The notes: generated by a model from the sequence alone, not told the origin. 64,000 nucleotides of DNA from Mesorhabditis belari (GCA_958450365.1 CAUEEP010000740.1:3695001-3759000), one strand, 5' to 3'; counted from the first letter of the stretch, positions 39,889 to 52,700 are shown. Program-made: numbers and translations.

Positions 39889-40032
39889 ACCTAATTCCAC
39901 CTTCGTTTTCTCAGCCGTCTCTTGGCTGATTGGTCTGAAATTTTGTTTACAAATAGAAATTGGTATTCTCTGCTTGTAGAAAAAAATTTCAGAACAATCG
40001 ACCAAGAGACGGCTGAGAAAATGAAGGTGAAA
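39889..40032. mobile_element. Short foldback, about 145 bp
   Basis: CACCTTCGTTTTCTCAGCCG TCTCTTGG on the left is mirrored by CCAAGAGACGGCTGAGAAAA TGAAGGTG on the right, with a second arm TCTGAAATTTTGTTTAC / AAAAAAATTTCAGA. Confidence 0.8.
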
Positions 40033-40941
40033 TTTTCCCATGCAGAGAGCAGTCTAACTACTGGCGAGCTCGGGAATTTTTGTGAGTTGTGAGCCCGGGG
40101 GGAAAAAATTTTCTTTTAAAAGAACTATTCTCTTTTTAAGTGCAATACCGTAGCTCAGTTTTCAAATTGGTCTTTTATTTTACCCAAGTCCAAAAATGTG
40201 TTTTGTTTCACTTTTGATATGCTGAAATGACCTCCCGTTTTCTCTCGCTGATCACCCGATCAATCACCGTCTAAAGGGATTTCTTTTAAAAACATTGTAT
40301 CATTTCCAAAATGTCGAATTAGGAAACCGGGCTCTTTCCAGGGGATCCAACCGATCATTAATCTCAACTTCATTTTCCTTTTTCCTCATGTGACCAATCC
40401 AATTCTTTTTTTCTTTTTTGTGGAATTTCTCTATTTCTCTCTAGAATCTCAATATTTTCCCATCTTCCCCGATCTTTATTTTATCCATTTTCTTTTATCT
40501 TTTCCCCATCTCTTTTGAAACCAAAAATTTCACCTTTTCCAAGTCAAAAAGTGTACGTTTTTTGGAGATTCTTTAATCCTTTTCTTTCCTTTATTTTGAC
40601 CGTTTCTGGTCAACATTGATAAGTGATACTTTGATACGATTTTCCCCCTTTTTCCCCTCTTTTTTCCATTGATCATTGAGCTCAAATTTTATGCGATTAT
40701 TGGCAAACATTGAATTGCAAAAAAAGCGATTTGCGGAAAAGAGCCACGCGAGCCAATTTTGTGCAAATACCCGAGGAAAATATTGAACTTGTGAAAGTTT
40801 TGATTAGCCGAAAATTCGATTCAAATCCCACGCGTGACCTCTCGGAATTGAATTTTTTGAACTATTTTCAAACAAATCTATAAATTTTTGGTAAAATATC
40901 GTGAGTTGTAGAGTTAACTTCCACTGGAGTAAGGATGTCAA

Positions 40942-41014
40942 GTGCGTTGTGGTGTAATGCTTAGCACAGATGACCGATAAGCGAAAGGCCGCGGGTTCGA
41001 GTCTCGCCGGCGTG
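40942..41014 (+). tRNA. tRNA-like sequence, probable pseudogene
   Basis: A box TGGTGTAATGCTTAGCAC, B box GGGTTCGAGTC with a paired T stem (GCGGG/CTCGC). The acceptor strands GTGCGTT and CGGCGTG do not pair and no anticodon stem is seen. Same family as the copy at 15.0 kb. Confidence 0.6.
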
Positions 41015-41029
41015 CAAGTATTTGATCTG

Positions 41030-43850
41030 CCCTAGTTCGAACTGTAGCAGTGCGATTCTGCAAGAAAACTGCAAAGGTTGTTGTGCAAATCAACAGCTTT
41101 CAAATGAAAATTTTACCCGTGTTTTGTATTTCTTTTGTTGTTTTGTATAAGTTTTTTTCAAGCTATGCTATAGTTTTATCAATTTTAAACGCTTTTTTTT
41201 CCATTTTAGCTTTTCTATCACTTCTGACGATGGGAATTTGCATTTGCAGAGCTAAAAGAGTTATTCTACTTTGGTTCAAGGCTTGATTCGGGATTTCCGG
41301 GTCATTGACGTCAAAAATCCTTGAAAATTTTGGCAGAAATAAGTTGAAATGATTTTAAAAGTGCCGCTTTTAAAAGTTTAAAAGTTTTAAATTACTTTAA
41401 AAGTACCGTAAAAGTACGTAAAGTAAAGCCGATTTACAAAAGTATTCCACTGAATCGGTATTGAAAAGTTAAAGCTTTAGTTAGATACTTATAGTATCTA
41501 ACTAATAGTACTTATAGTAATTATAGTACCTAACTAATAGTACTTATAGTACTTATAGTATCTAACTATACTTTAGTTAGACAATTAGATAATTATCAAC
41601 CCTTGATATATCTTAAACATTTTAAAAATCAATTCTGTTTGTCTCACAATCTAAAAATCTAAAAACAATCTAAAAATAAGAAAAATCTAAAAATCTTGTA
41701 CCCAACCCAACACTTGATTGCCTATCTTTGAATGCTTCCCTTTGCCTTGTGATTTCAAAGGTTAATCCCAGTGAGAAAAACTTCACCCATTGTTTCTTAT
41801 CTTTTTCAAAGAACCCGAAGAGTTTTTTTTCTGAGAATAAAACGGAAATAATCTCTATCTTTCCAGGTGAATTCATTTTCTATATTTCACGCATCTTCAC
41901 ACCGACATCTACAGTAACCAGCCATATTATGGCCTTTTTGTAAGTTGTTTTTCGAAAAAGGCTTTATGGTTTTTGTTTGCGAAAAGTGCTCTCAAAAAAG
42001 ACTAGGATAATCCCAGTTAGAAGGGGTTCTTCACAGCTAATTCGATTTCTAAAAGGCATCTATTTTGGTCTCCGAAATTCGGTTGCTTTCATGAAAACTG
42101 AAAGTTTGATTACAGTGCCTTTTTGGAAATGGATTGGTTAAGAAAAGCACTACCGTAATATCTCTAATAGTAGCGCTCTCCCCCGCCCATAATGACGGTC
42201 GGAGCGTCGCGTGGTCTAACTTTAGACGCATTTTTCTTGCCGCCCATTGCTATAGTGTACGCTTAAGTATCAAATGAAAGCTAAAATTCAGGGTTATTTT
42301 TTGATATGAAAGATGCATTTTTAGAAATTATGGGGGCTTAGAAAAAAATGATTGAGTAAAAAATTTTTGCGACTACGCAACTGTACAGGCGGGCTACTAT
42401 TAGAGGTATTACAGTATTCATAAAGGCAATATCTCTTGTATTTAAACTGTTTAATATGTAGCAAGCTTTCCAGTTTAGATTAAACTCCCAAGCTCCCCAA
42501 TTTTTCTTTAAAAGAGTAGAACATTTATTCATCTTATCCAATTGTGAAAGAAATATCGCTCTTGGGGAAATTTCAGGAGAAATCCGAGAAGAAAGAAAGC
42601 TAAAAGAATCAAAAACAACAACTGCTGTTTTTTTCTGAAAAGCAAAAGACCCCCGTGGTCTTGAGAAGAAAAAAAAAGGAAAAGAAGTTGTTGACAACGA
42701 TCGACCATCCTTCCCGTCCTCCACTTTTCCCCTTCTCATTCCCATTCCATTTCGCCCACTATTTCTCCCAACGATTTCCCTGCACTTTTGCCCACCTTTT
42801 TTCTCTTTTGTGGACATTGCAAAAAGATCGAAACGATCACAAAATTCATTGTGGAAACCCTCAAAACACTCACTGCTTTTCTATTTTCCTCATTTCAATT
42901 GATCAACACCCCGCAACTCTTTCCCTTATTTATAACAGAAAGCGATTTGAATTTCTGATTTTAAACCAAGAGACGTTCAAGAAAGATCAAGAGACGAAGA
43001 GCTTTGAAACTGAAAAGTAGGTATTGAAAACTATTCTTTAATAGGGTTTGCAAGGATTCTTCTATAGCCAGAGGCGTTAGAGAGAAAAGAAATACGGTCG
43101 CATCATCTACCTGTCGCATCTCTTTACTCAGCTATCAGATTAAAAGAGCTCATAACTGAGGATTGTCTAGAAATGGGGGAGATGTCCAGGGTTTTTTAGG
43201 CTTGTTCTGAAGTTTTGTAGCTATTTGACTTTCCTGAAGAATAAGAGTCCAATTTCATATAGTAAATCTAAATGTAAATTCCATATAGTATAGTAAATCT
43301 AAATGTAAATTTGAGAAAGTTGAAAAAGAAATATAGTACCTGTTTCTCTTTAGTTAGCTTTTCACTATTAGATTCGTGTTTGTTCACTTTCAAGCTAAGC
43401 CATGAAAACTGAATTCATTGAATCTTTATTACTAAAAAAGAGCTTCTTTTCTAATCTCCTAAAGTCCAGAGCTAACTTTCTTTCTTTCTATTTCCCCATC
43501 TGAACTTTTTCCCGAGTTCTTTTTCTGCTAGAATGCAGAAGAAGAAGAAGAAAAGAAATGACCTTTTTGTTGATGTGCGCACACCCCGTGACAGTGCCCT
43601 TCTCCCCTCGCCTTCCATCAGAGGCCCTCCTCTTCCCATTTCCTTCTCCTCTTTCGACTACAACTCATTCCTGTTTTCGTTTTTCGTTATCTTGCATACT
43701 CTACCCGTTTTCTCTTTCTTTTCCACATTTTCCTATCTTGTTTACACGTTCGATTCGGGGGGTGGGGCCAAAGAAATCCTCCATAAATAGCACCCAATAT
43801 GCGGTGAATAGTGTCTATGTGAAAAATTCTGATTTTGTGCTAAAACTAAT
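41030..43850. other. Gene-poor region upstream of the 43.86-kb gene
   Basis: Holds tandem CTAACTAATAGTACTTATAG units (41480-41580), a family B element (42151-42416), and two polypyrimidine islands (42680-42800 and 43580-43740) that generate open frames without plausible protein. No gene called. Confidence 0.55.
42151..42416. mobile_element. Family B inverted-repeat element
   Basis: Ends TACCGTAATATCTCTAATAG and CTATTAGAGGTATTACAGTA. Inner blocks CCCATAATGACGGTCGGAGC, GTCGCGTGGTCTAAC and GCGACTACGCAACTGTACAG match the copies at 54.06 and 55.10 kb. Confidence 0.85.
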
Positions 43851-43855
43851 TGCAG
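43851..43855 (+). promoter_or_regulatory. Probable trans-splice acceptor
   Basis: AATTGCAG ends one base before the ATG at 43857, after a long pyrimidine-rich upstream region and no visible upstream exon. Confidence 0.45.
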
Positions 43856-43856
43856 G

Positions 43857-45112
43857 ATGTCCAACAACCGACCACCAACTGTAAGTGAAATTGTTGGGGC
43901 AATAGACGTACCGATTCGGTCGGTGATCCTTCCACCGAACAACGTACAAGACGCCAAACAAGACGGGGTACCATAAGAACAGAAAAAAAGGGTTTATACA
44001 TAAAGATATCTAGATAATACTATTATCAATAGAGATATCTAGATAATACTAATATCAATACACATAAAGATATCTAGATACTTATGTAAAATGATATTTT
44101 CAGTATGCCGCCACCTACCACAATATCGACGTTCTTTGGAAACCTACGCTTGGCGGCCGGTGAGTGCTTAAAGTAGTGTAATGTGTCAGTAAATTTTAAG
44201 TACTATAATGTGCTTGAAATCCTTGCGTCAATAGTATACTGTAATGGTATAAAGTTTAATATACTGTTCTAGAAAAATTTCTCGCACCACTTCCACAGAC
44301 AGCAACGATGAAGAGTTGCGACGTGTATCGATCACCGAATTGGGTCCTTCAAGGTTTGCAATACCCAAATACTAGTCTACAAAAGTCATTCAAAACAAGT
44401 AGTCACTTGAATTTGCGCCTCTCAAATAATCTATTTTCTAAAATCTGGCAACTTTCAAGAGCTAACGTAATCTTGGCTCGAATTTTATCCAATCAATCTA
44501 TTCCGTATTCCGTATTCGCCGTGAATCCTCACAGAAATAAATACCTAAAATAGATAAAACTAGAGGATTACGGTAGTTTTCAAAAGTCGAAACGTTTTTT
44601 AGAAAACATAGAAGAGAAAAAAACTCTAATCATGCCGATTTCAGCCCTACTACCACAACCCCCACGATGATTCCAGATTATAGCGATTTCGCTACCGACA
44701 AGGGAATGGCTGTTGGCGGTGAGTAAACACAAAAAAAGTCCAATTGGTCGCAACAATTTCAGCTGAGGGGCCACGTGTGAGAAGGATGTCACTGAGTGAG
44801 ATGATTTTCGGATCTCCGGGAAATCGACGCTTCACATGGAGCGAGAAGACGATGACCGAAGAAAATGTGGCCAACAAGAAGTCTTCGGTTACTGAAGTGA
44901 GTAATAAAGGAGTCTGATTGGATAAACGATAGCACAAGAATTGCGAACAAATAAATTAAGGCCAGTTTTTAGGATGCACGTTTCAAGGACATTATGCGGC
45001 ACCAGAATCGAGTCAATGACGGTTGAGTAAACGGTTTTGTATCGATGAATAAGAAAATTTAGATGGCGGCTTCAGTCTATTCAAAACCTCCGACTACCGC
45101 ACGAAAGAATGA
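43857..45112 (+). CDS. Unidentified protein of about 175 aa with RRxS motifs
   Basis: Seven exons join in perfect phase: MSNNRPPTVSEIVGAIDVPI then RSVILPPNNVQDAKQDG (43857-43968), MPPPTTISTFFGNLRLAA (44105-44160), DSNDEELRRVSITELGPS (44299-44354), TTTTPTMIPDYSDFATDKG (44643-44720), VRRMSLSEMIFGSPGNRRFT with WSEKT (44762-44897), ARFKDIMRHQNRVND (44974-45022), GGFSLFKTSDYRTKE stop (45062-45112). No signal peptide or membrane segment. RRVS and RRMS fit basophilic kinase sites (R-R-x-S), suggesting a phosphoregulated cytosolic or nuclear protein; this is inference. I do not recognise the family. A segment of family C lies in one intron (44.43-44.61 kb). Confidence 0.82.
43985..44092. repeat. Tandem AAGATATCTAGATAATACTA units
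   Basis: Three units of TAGATAATACTATTATCAAT / AGAGATATCTAGATAATACT in the first intron of the 43.86-kb gene. Confidence 0.9.
44431..44607. mobile_element. Family C inverted-repeat element
   Basis: TTTTCTAAAATCTGGCAACT with AGCTAACGTAATCTTGGCTC on the left; GGATTACGGTAGTTTTCAAA and CGTTTTTTAGAAAACA on the right. About 175 bp, in an intron. Confidence 0.8.
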
Positions 45113-45506
45113 TCTACTCATTGAAATATTCTTCGTACACACAATTACATACAATCCCAATAATCTTCAATAATAGAAAAACCATTTGAGCGCAAAGTTT
45201 ACAAAAATTTTTTCCTAACAAAGGTTGTTGCTTTCTATTTATTTTTGTCGAATCCAAATTTCGCCCATTCATCGTAGAATTAGCCAACTTCTTTACTGGT
45301 ATTACAATTGTACATACTTAATATGGGTTCTTCCATGGAATCGATTTTATAAAACTTCGATGAAGATCGTCTAAAAACACAAGAGAAAATTACCGTTCGC
45401 CGACTTTCTACAATTGAAACCAACATTTATTGAAAAATAAACAAAAACAAGAACGATAACAACAAATAAATTAACAGTAACAACATGAATCATTTATAAA
45501 CGCGTA
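45113..45506. other. Convergent 3' region
   Basis: AT-rich, between the stops of the 43.86-kb gene (plus) and the ZNF593-like gene (minus). It holds both 3' UTRs; no gene seen. Confidence 0.6.
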
Positions 45507-46017
45507 TTATGTAGAGTATTCGTCCATCTTTTGAGTCCTCGTATTTTTGTTAATCCTTGTTACTTCAGCGGGCGTCAAATTCTAAACTCATTAATATTTA
45601 TCAAGTTATTCAGTCCCCTCTACTTACCTTTATAAAAGGCACAACACCAACACCACCCGCCGCCTCAGCTTCTGCTATAGTATATGGTACTTCTTTTAAC
45701 CTTCGCAATTGTTGTTTATGCAACTAAAGTTGTATTATGGATTTATTAGAACAATGTTACCTTAGATTTTTGATGAAGACTCAGAGTTGGTGCATCAGCA
45801 AAATGTCGCACGCATTCTATGCAGTAAAATTGTCCTTCTCCGGGCAGATCGAGATCGACCTAAAATTTAAATGACGGGATGGATAGTCCGAATAAAACCC
45901 TACCTCCTGATTTAATAATTTGGTCGCTTTTTTTGGTTTAAGATCGTCGTGAATCTCGTCGATATCCTTTCCCTTTCTTTTTCTTCCTTTTCTAGATTGT
46001 GTGTGCTTCGGAGGCAT
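45507..46017 (-). CDS. ZNF593: Zinc finger protein 593 / BUD20-type ribosome export factor
   Basis: Four exons, 127 aa. It begins [20 protein letters not shown], an N-terminal basic extension typical of ZNF593/Bud20. Then [20 protein letters not shown] and [20 protein letters not shown] supply one C2H2 finger of the JAZ/U1-type (C-x2-C-x(12)-H-x(5)-H). The end is [20 protein letters not shown], short and charged. The family helps pre-60S particle export or maturation in the nucleus and cytoplasm. It lies 534 bp downstream of ccf-1 on the same strand with TTTTAG-type acceptors near the ATG, so co-transcription is plausible. In C. elegans the homologous genes also lie near each other (Y56A3A cluster, from memory). 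Confidence 0.9.
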
Positions 46018-46550
46018 CTAACACTAAAAAAAATTTTAAATCCGTTTCCAGGCTCCAAGTAATCGGTCAATTCTATAATCATGAACTGTGAAAATGCTCT
46101 ACAAAGTTTTGAAATTTTTATTTTTATATATCAGCAATCAAAAATACATTAAAACAGCAGAAAAGTTAAATGACTTCTCTACAAATATGAAAGATCAATC
46201 ATAAATTTACAAAAATTACAACAAAAACTCACACAATTGTTTGTGCTTTTGAAGTAACAACACTTTCGGCAGTCGACCATACGAATACCATAACAAAATA
46301 AAAGAGACGATGAGTATCACACAATGATAGAAACAAAAGGCGGCCACCAGCAAAAACTGTTATAAAAAGCGGAGAAAAACAGTATGAAAGAATTATTAAC
46401 ATCCACAAAATCTAATATTTACAACCCATCAAAGAATTTAGGATTCACAGTGAACATGAATAGGTAAAATAAGAGATCATGTAACCAGCTTGTTATTCAC
46501 CTAGACGTAATGTTGGTATTTTTGCTTTTGACCACTTTATGCCCCATCAT

Positions 46551-48340
46551 TCATTCGGCTGCGTTGTTCTAAAGTTAGAAGATAAATGTTTGTTCAAAAC
46601 TCCTTTTACGTCAAAATTTTAATTCCTATATAAAACGTGCTAGTTAGGAAGCAAAACATGCAACTCACAGGATCGCACCTTGACGTCGGCCTCCTTTACG
46701 AGGGATGGTAGGTTTGGCTGACTGCTAGAGGTGACACCAACTGTTCGTGATTCTCCAAGACCCGCCATGTGCCCACATACTTGTAGTGAAGCCTAAATTT
46801 TAAACATTTGATATTGGTGTTTGCTTTAAGGGTATCTGGCTAGCTTAAGGGTTATATTAAAGGTTATTCATATTACCTGATTCCACGCTTGCTCATCAAA
46901 GAATTGTTGCTTGATCTTGAAGAATATTTTTGCGGTTAATAACGCATCTGAGCCGGCTTGATGCCTAGCCCCAATTCTTTTGACATCCAATTGATCAGCG
47001 ACCTTAAAATTTTTTGAATAAACAAATGCACAAATTTTTACTTCTTGAAGTCCTCCTTTCAGTTTCGCGTTTTGACAAGCGGGCAACCTCAGCAACAATT
47101 TAATGTCATAGCATGAGGGGAAGAGGATTCGATGGAACCGAAAGAATTCTATTTCCTGAAAATACCAGACTTTTTATATCATAGTTCAAAAAACCTCTTT
47201 TGGAAGTTCTGTATTTATAATCGATCGCATAAGATAGCCGAAATCATAGCCGCTCGAAAATGTCACCCAGGTTATGCTTGGATCGACAATAAGTCCAGAG
47301 GTCGTGAGCAATTCCCCAAAATCTTCCATATTGATACCATCTGTCTAAACGAAAATCTATACGTGAAAGATTCAAAAATAATTTAACAAACCCTTAAACG
47401 ATTGAAATCAATCCCCGCTGTTCTCAACATTTCAACACTGTCGACACTGTACATATCATCGTCTAGGCTGAACTAAAACAAATTTGTTGGAACAATCAAG
47501 AATAAAGTCAACCTGAAAATTGAATTGCCAAACATCACCACCAGGTGGCAAGTCTCCCTTCTCGTTGACAAGAGCGAATCCAACCTAAAAAATTTTGTCA
47601 CTTTGCTAGATCAAAATTTTCTATTAATCATCCTGGTAAAAACAAAATTGACCCTAGTTTCAATGGGGTAACCCCCACGCATTTTTGGCGTGTACTGGGC
47701 TTTGGCAATACAACTTTTCTTTTGATACCCTTAAAAGTCATAGTACTACAAACTCTACTGGTAGGTTTTAGTAATAACGACAAATGCATTGTGAAATGTA
47801 CGTACGCGTGACTCAGATGACATCCAAACAGACCTGGATCAGTTTGAGCATGTTTACGTTGCAAGAGACTTGTTGATAATTGAAATCTTCCTTGGATCGG
47901 AATTGCCCCATCGGAGTCGCTACAACGCCAGGAAATTCGGTGTCCATTGCAATATAGGGATATGTTTTCATCAACGCCCGAATCTAAAGCAAAAGCTTTT
48001 TGTTTTATAGCAATGAGATTTATGTCGTACTCGAGTAACTCAAGACTAAGACAGACTAGGACACTACAAATACAAATACAAATTGCAAGCCATTGCAGGC
48101 GATAATAAACAACTATGATTTACAATTAGTCAGTGCCATATTTTAATCAACGAGTCACTAACAACTTTTAACGCTTCACTTGCGCAATCTGATTGCTCCA
48201 GCAGTTCTTTATGTTACAACCTAGTACACGAAACTTTGATGAATTCATAGATTGTAACAAGAACAAAAAAAACCAACCCGCGCAAATTCCTCGTCAAGGT
48301 TTTGTCTCCAACAATCGTGTATCACAACTTCGTTAGACAT
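46551..48340 (-). CDS. ccf-1: CAF1/POP2 deadenylase, CCR4-NOT subunit
   Basis: Removes poly(A) from mRNA as a catalytic subunit of CCR4-NOT in the cytoplasm. Nine exons give about 295 aa. DEDD nuclease motifs are all present: AMDTEFPGVV (Asp and Glu), SGYDFGYL (Asp), HQAGSDALLT (Asp with preceding His). KGGLQEVADQLDVKRIGARH is the conserved helix before motif III. Other hallmarks are QFNFQFSLDDDMYSVDSVEM and FPSCYDIKLL. The C-terminal exon adds CGHMAGLGESRTVGV and ends NNAAE stop. The first exon starts MSNEVVIHDCWRQNLDEEFA, and TTTCAG lies 22 bases upstream. No frame breaks. Confidence 0.95.
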
Positions 48341-49032
48341 TCTCCAAGCGATTGCTCCTGAAACATACAAACGTTATTGTGATAAAAACAAATGCCAAAA
48401 GCCAACTGAAAATAAAAGAACAATAAAAGAACAAAAATAACAAAAATAAAAGAACAGTAATGTCTGGAACCTGCTTAAAGCTCAAAGGGACAACAACCTA
48501 AAAATAAAAGAAACTCTAGTTTTCACGTCTCAAGAACTCAAAAAACATCGTAATATGGTCAATCTAATTTGATAACCATAAATAAAGCTACAGGGTTTCG
48601 AAGGAAAAGAAAAGCATTAACATTTTGTGTCTTTTGCACACAATGTGAAAACGCTGTGGTGTTTTCCTTTCGTCTGCAATGTCCGTTCGTTAGCAGTAAA
48701 CCCTCGTACTTGCAAATTTGGAATTTTCGTAGGGTGCGAAAATTTGGTGCATTTTTTAATTTCTATGAAAAAAGATATTCAGTTAAATGTATGATTTCGG
48801 GAAATGAACATTTTCAAGTTCACCGATTCTAGTTTTTGAGGTCTTGAATTTCTTGAATTAATGAAAAACCATTGATACACTTTCTGGTGAAATGGCAAAA
48901 GAAACTTCGATTGATCGATCAGATTTAGTGTAAAATAGAAACAGGGTTACGGTAGAAAATGCACAACATAAAGAATTGGCTTTGATTTGTAATTTCTATT
49001 TGGCACTAAATTGGTCGTTAAGCAAAGCTACA

Positions 49033-49739
49033 GGTAACTCGGGGGTGGGACAAATGCGACCTTTTTTTTGCGCACCTGGACATTTGCGCACTTTTTTTTT
49101 GCTGGAAAAGGCCTTAGGCAAGGCCGTAGAGCTTCGAAAATGTTTTCATCTAAGGGAATCGTATGCGTAGATTCCGAATTTCGACAAATCAGACCTCGCT
49201 GACACGTCAAATTTGGGCTAAAAGGCACAAACTGCGGAAAAGCGTTAAGTTGCGTATCCTAGTTGGTGGCAAACATTTTCACACTAAATTGATGAAATTC
49301 TATTTAAAACGCTAAAATTAACGCAAAATGATATAAGTTTAAAGGTTTAAGTTTAAGGGTTTAACAAAAGGTTAAACATTTGCCTCAAGAATTTCATTTT
49401 TAGTTACAAAGCCTATGGTAAATGTAAAATTTCACGGAATTTGCGTTAATCTATTGATCTTTAGACCATTAATCAGATCATGAGCAATATTTTCGTTCTT
49501 CTTTTAAACTCTGAAAGCGATAGGTGCAAAAGATTGATAAAAGTAGCAGAATGGTCAAAAAGTTTAAAAAAAAGTTAAAATTTTACCCCACCGGATCTTA
49601 AAATTTTACCCCCCTGGATCTTAAAATTTTACCCCCCCGGATATTGAAAGACCCCCGGATACTCCACAAGTACCGGCTTTTTCCAGCAAAAAAAGAGATG
49701 CGCAAAAAAAGGTCGCATTTGTCCCACCCCCCGGTAGCT
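49033..49739. mobile_element. Family D foldback, copy 1
   Basis: AACTCGGGGGTGGGACAAAT and GCGACCTTTTTTTTGCGCAC on the left, GCGCAAAAAAAGGTCGCATT and TGTCCCACCCCCCGGTAGCT on the right, with GCTGGAAAAGG / CTTTTTCCAGC inside. The centre is unique AT-rich DNA. Confidence 0.85.
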
Positions 49740-52700
49740 CGATAAAATAAATGCACCTTTGTTCATTTGTTTTATCAATTCTAATTGAAATCCGTTTGAT
49801 TTCGTAGAATGGATCGATCATTACAGTAGAATCAAATCTGTAGAATGTAGAATCAAATCTGAAAATAGACGTCCGGCCGTTTTTTTCTCTAATAATTACG
49901 ATCTCTCTGCTTGTGTCTCTCGAGTTCGTACCAGTTTGTCCAGTGAAAAATCGCAAACACAAAAAAATAAGTTTCGTCATCTACACAAGCCCTCGTTTCT
50001 CTGATCGCGAAAAAGAACACTGTGGTCATTCAGCACGAATCGCCAATCTCTTTCTCTCATTTTCTCTGCTGGATGGACGATCGTGTTGACCGGCTCGTCT
50101 TCTGTCGATGTCTCTTTTTCTCCCTTTCTCTATTTTCTTTTTTCTCTCCGATGGTGATGGTGTGTTTGTGGAGTGGACGCGAGGGGGTTCTCGTTGTTTG
50201 TCCATCCACCCTTCTCTACCTATCCTCCCCTTCGTCCACACCTAGTCTTTCTCTTCCTTTCACACAACCCATAGTCCGGCCATTTAATCAATTTATATAA
50301 TTCAAAAATGTTTTCCTTTCCTTTCTCTGTCAGTACCTGTAAGCTTTTATTTTACAAACTTCTAGATAAACAATTCTCCATTTTGTATAAGATCTAGCTT
50401 TCGAAAAGTACGAACATCACAGTAAAGTGGTAAGTAATGCATATGAACAGTATACACCAGTACAACTTTTCCTACAATATTTTATTCGTTTCACTCTGAG
50501 CATTACGTTTTACAACAGGCACTCTCTTTAGGGTTTTATTGGATACAACCAAATGGCTACATCTTTTCTCAAAATAGAGATCTTTTCTGAGTCGTTTATC
50601 TTTTTGTGTAATGAGCCCCATTCATAATTGCTGGTTACCGCAGAAATATTCACAAAAACTAAACTACAAGGGTTTATATCGACCATTTTTGTTTAAAATT
50701 TTAAACTGTGCTTTGTGTTCTTTTTGTTTAACAGAATCAAATCTTTATAGATCTTTGTAAGATCCAAAAACTGAGTTTTTTTTAAATTTCTTTATCAAAA
50801 GACTTTACATTGAGAACGCTTTGCTCTTTTCTTTATTTATAGATTAGTCGCAAATTATCGAGGATTTATTCAAAAACCGGTGACGTGTGGAATGAATGGA
50901 AAAAGGGGAGAGATTTTGACGGCATTTCGGTGAGAAAAGGGAGAGGGTAAGGGAAGCTTTTCATTCCTTTTTACCCATCTCTTCCATCTCGAAGTGTCCC
51001 CTCTTCTCAATGCAGAAAGAAAGTTGCTTTTACAAATTTCTGAGAAAAATTGGAAACTTGGCTATTTCTTAGACGATCTTCGCTTGAAATTTCTTTTTCA
51101 ATACCATTCCTCTATTCGCCTTGTGAATTTTTCATAGACTCAAAGCTTTTGATTGATTTTCTGATTTCTGATTCGACAAAACATTGCTAGACCAACTGGT
51201 TACTGGTTTTACATGTTTTTAGATAACAAAAAACTTTTGAGTTTAGGCTCGAGCCTTGAGCTCGAACCTTTAAAGTGTTACTCATTCAAAATCAGTTATC
51301 GGACACGGACGCCCTTTTTTCCATTGGCAACCTAACTTTGAACTCAAATATCTTGGTATTCGGGGTGTCCAATTTAAATAATCTTGATATCATTGGATGC
51401 GCCAAGTCTTTCTCTGTCGATTGGTACAAAAACTATTTAAATTGAACAGTCTAACACCAAGAAATTTGATCTTAAAGTTGGGTTGCCAACGGCGAAGGGG
51501 CGAGGCAAGTATTACATGTCCCACAATCTTCCAGTTCTGTAGACTAGGACAAAAATTCTCAGAGATTCAGAGCTTACAGACTTGACCTAGCATAGTATTC
51601 AGAAGCAGAACCTTACCTGGCCTGAGAAATTGGCGTTCGAAACAACTCCACTGAACACTTCTACAGTAGTACAGATTTTACACTTGTTCTCACTTTCTGC
51701 GGTGTTAAATTCAAACGGAAATGAACGAGAAGCAAATGGGAAAAGATGTCGACACATCACTTTGACATTTTTCGACAGACATTCTTCTTCTCAAAAACGA
51801 AAAGCCCCTTCATCCCCCCTTCACTCGACGAATTCTTTTGCTCAAAAAAGGGAATGGCGGGTGGTGGGAGAATCGATCGGGTCCTCCCTCGGCTGCTCGT
51901 TGTCACTTCTTTTTCCCCTCAAGGCACGTGTTCACCCCACCTTGGGCCATAGAGAAAAAAAAAATCGAGAAAGGGGTCCTCTCCACCATCCATCCCTATC
52001 CCTCTTTCTCAAAAAATAAGAGAAAATATTCGAGAGAGAATCACGCAAAAACCCCCTGGGCCGAAATGTCTTCTGTCTGTGCCCTCTTCTCTCATCCACA
52101 TTTTCCAAATTTCCTTTTCTCTCTCCTCACTTTTCGAGATGATTTCAATGCTCTTTCCCTTCTTCGACAGTCGTTGCTCTTTTTCAACTTTTGTCTCTCA
52201 AATTTCGAGTCTCATTCTTTGAACTTTTATCTTAGAAAAAGATTTTTGATTCAATTCACTAACTGTTTTTCTCTTTTCCTTTGTAAGTTTTCTTTTACGT
52301 CGTACCTTTTCTATCCGAAAGAACTCATCACGCAGATTTGATCCCTATAATCCTATTTATTTACAATCCAAATTTGGAATAACACTTCGAAAATCTGTTT
52401 CCATGCTAACAGGTATTTTCTTTGAGTGATTCGTTGCATTTTTCAGCATTTTGAATTCTTTCAAACAATCTTTTGTTATAATGAATTTCAGCAAAGGTCA
52501 GTCTAGGCCTTTTCGGTTGGTCTAGGCCTTTTCGGTCGGTCTAGTCGGCCTAGCACCAGCTCTAGAACGCATTTTTGGGTTTTTCATTGGGAACTCATTT
52601 TCTGGATCATTTTTGGGTATTAGAGCATGGGTTAGACCACTTACTAGGCCAAACTATCACCTTTTAGGCCAGTACCAGTTTGAAAAAGCTAGACCAACTA

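Noticed and set aside
40200..40400. Minus-strand exon-like segments (TVIDRVISERKRE and MRKKENEVEINDRLDP)
   Set aside because: Phase does not connect between them and no further exons were found; probably chance.
41050..41286. Plus-strand hydrophobic frame after the tRNA-like sequence
   Set aside because: A hydrophobic run in AT-rich DNA with no partner exons or recognisable features.
49621..49980. Minus-strand frame with a signal-peptide-like start (MTKLIFLCLRFF)
   Set aside because: Much of it runs through the right arm of a family D foldback; no supporting splice or domain evidence.
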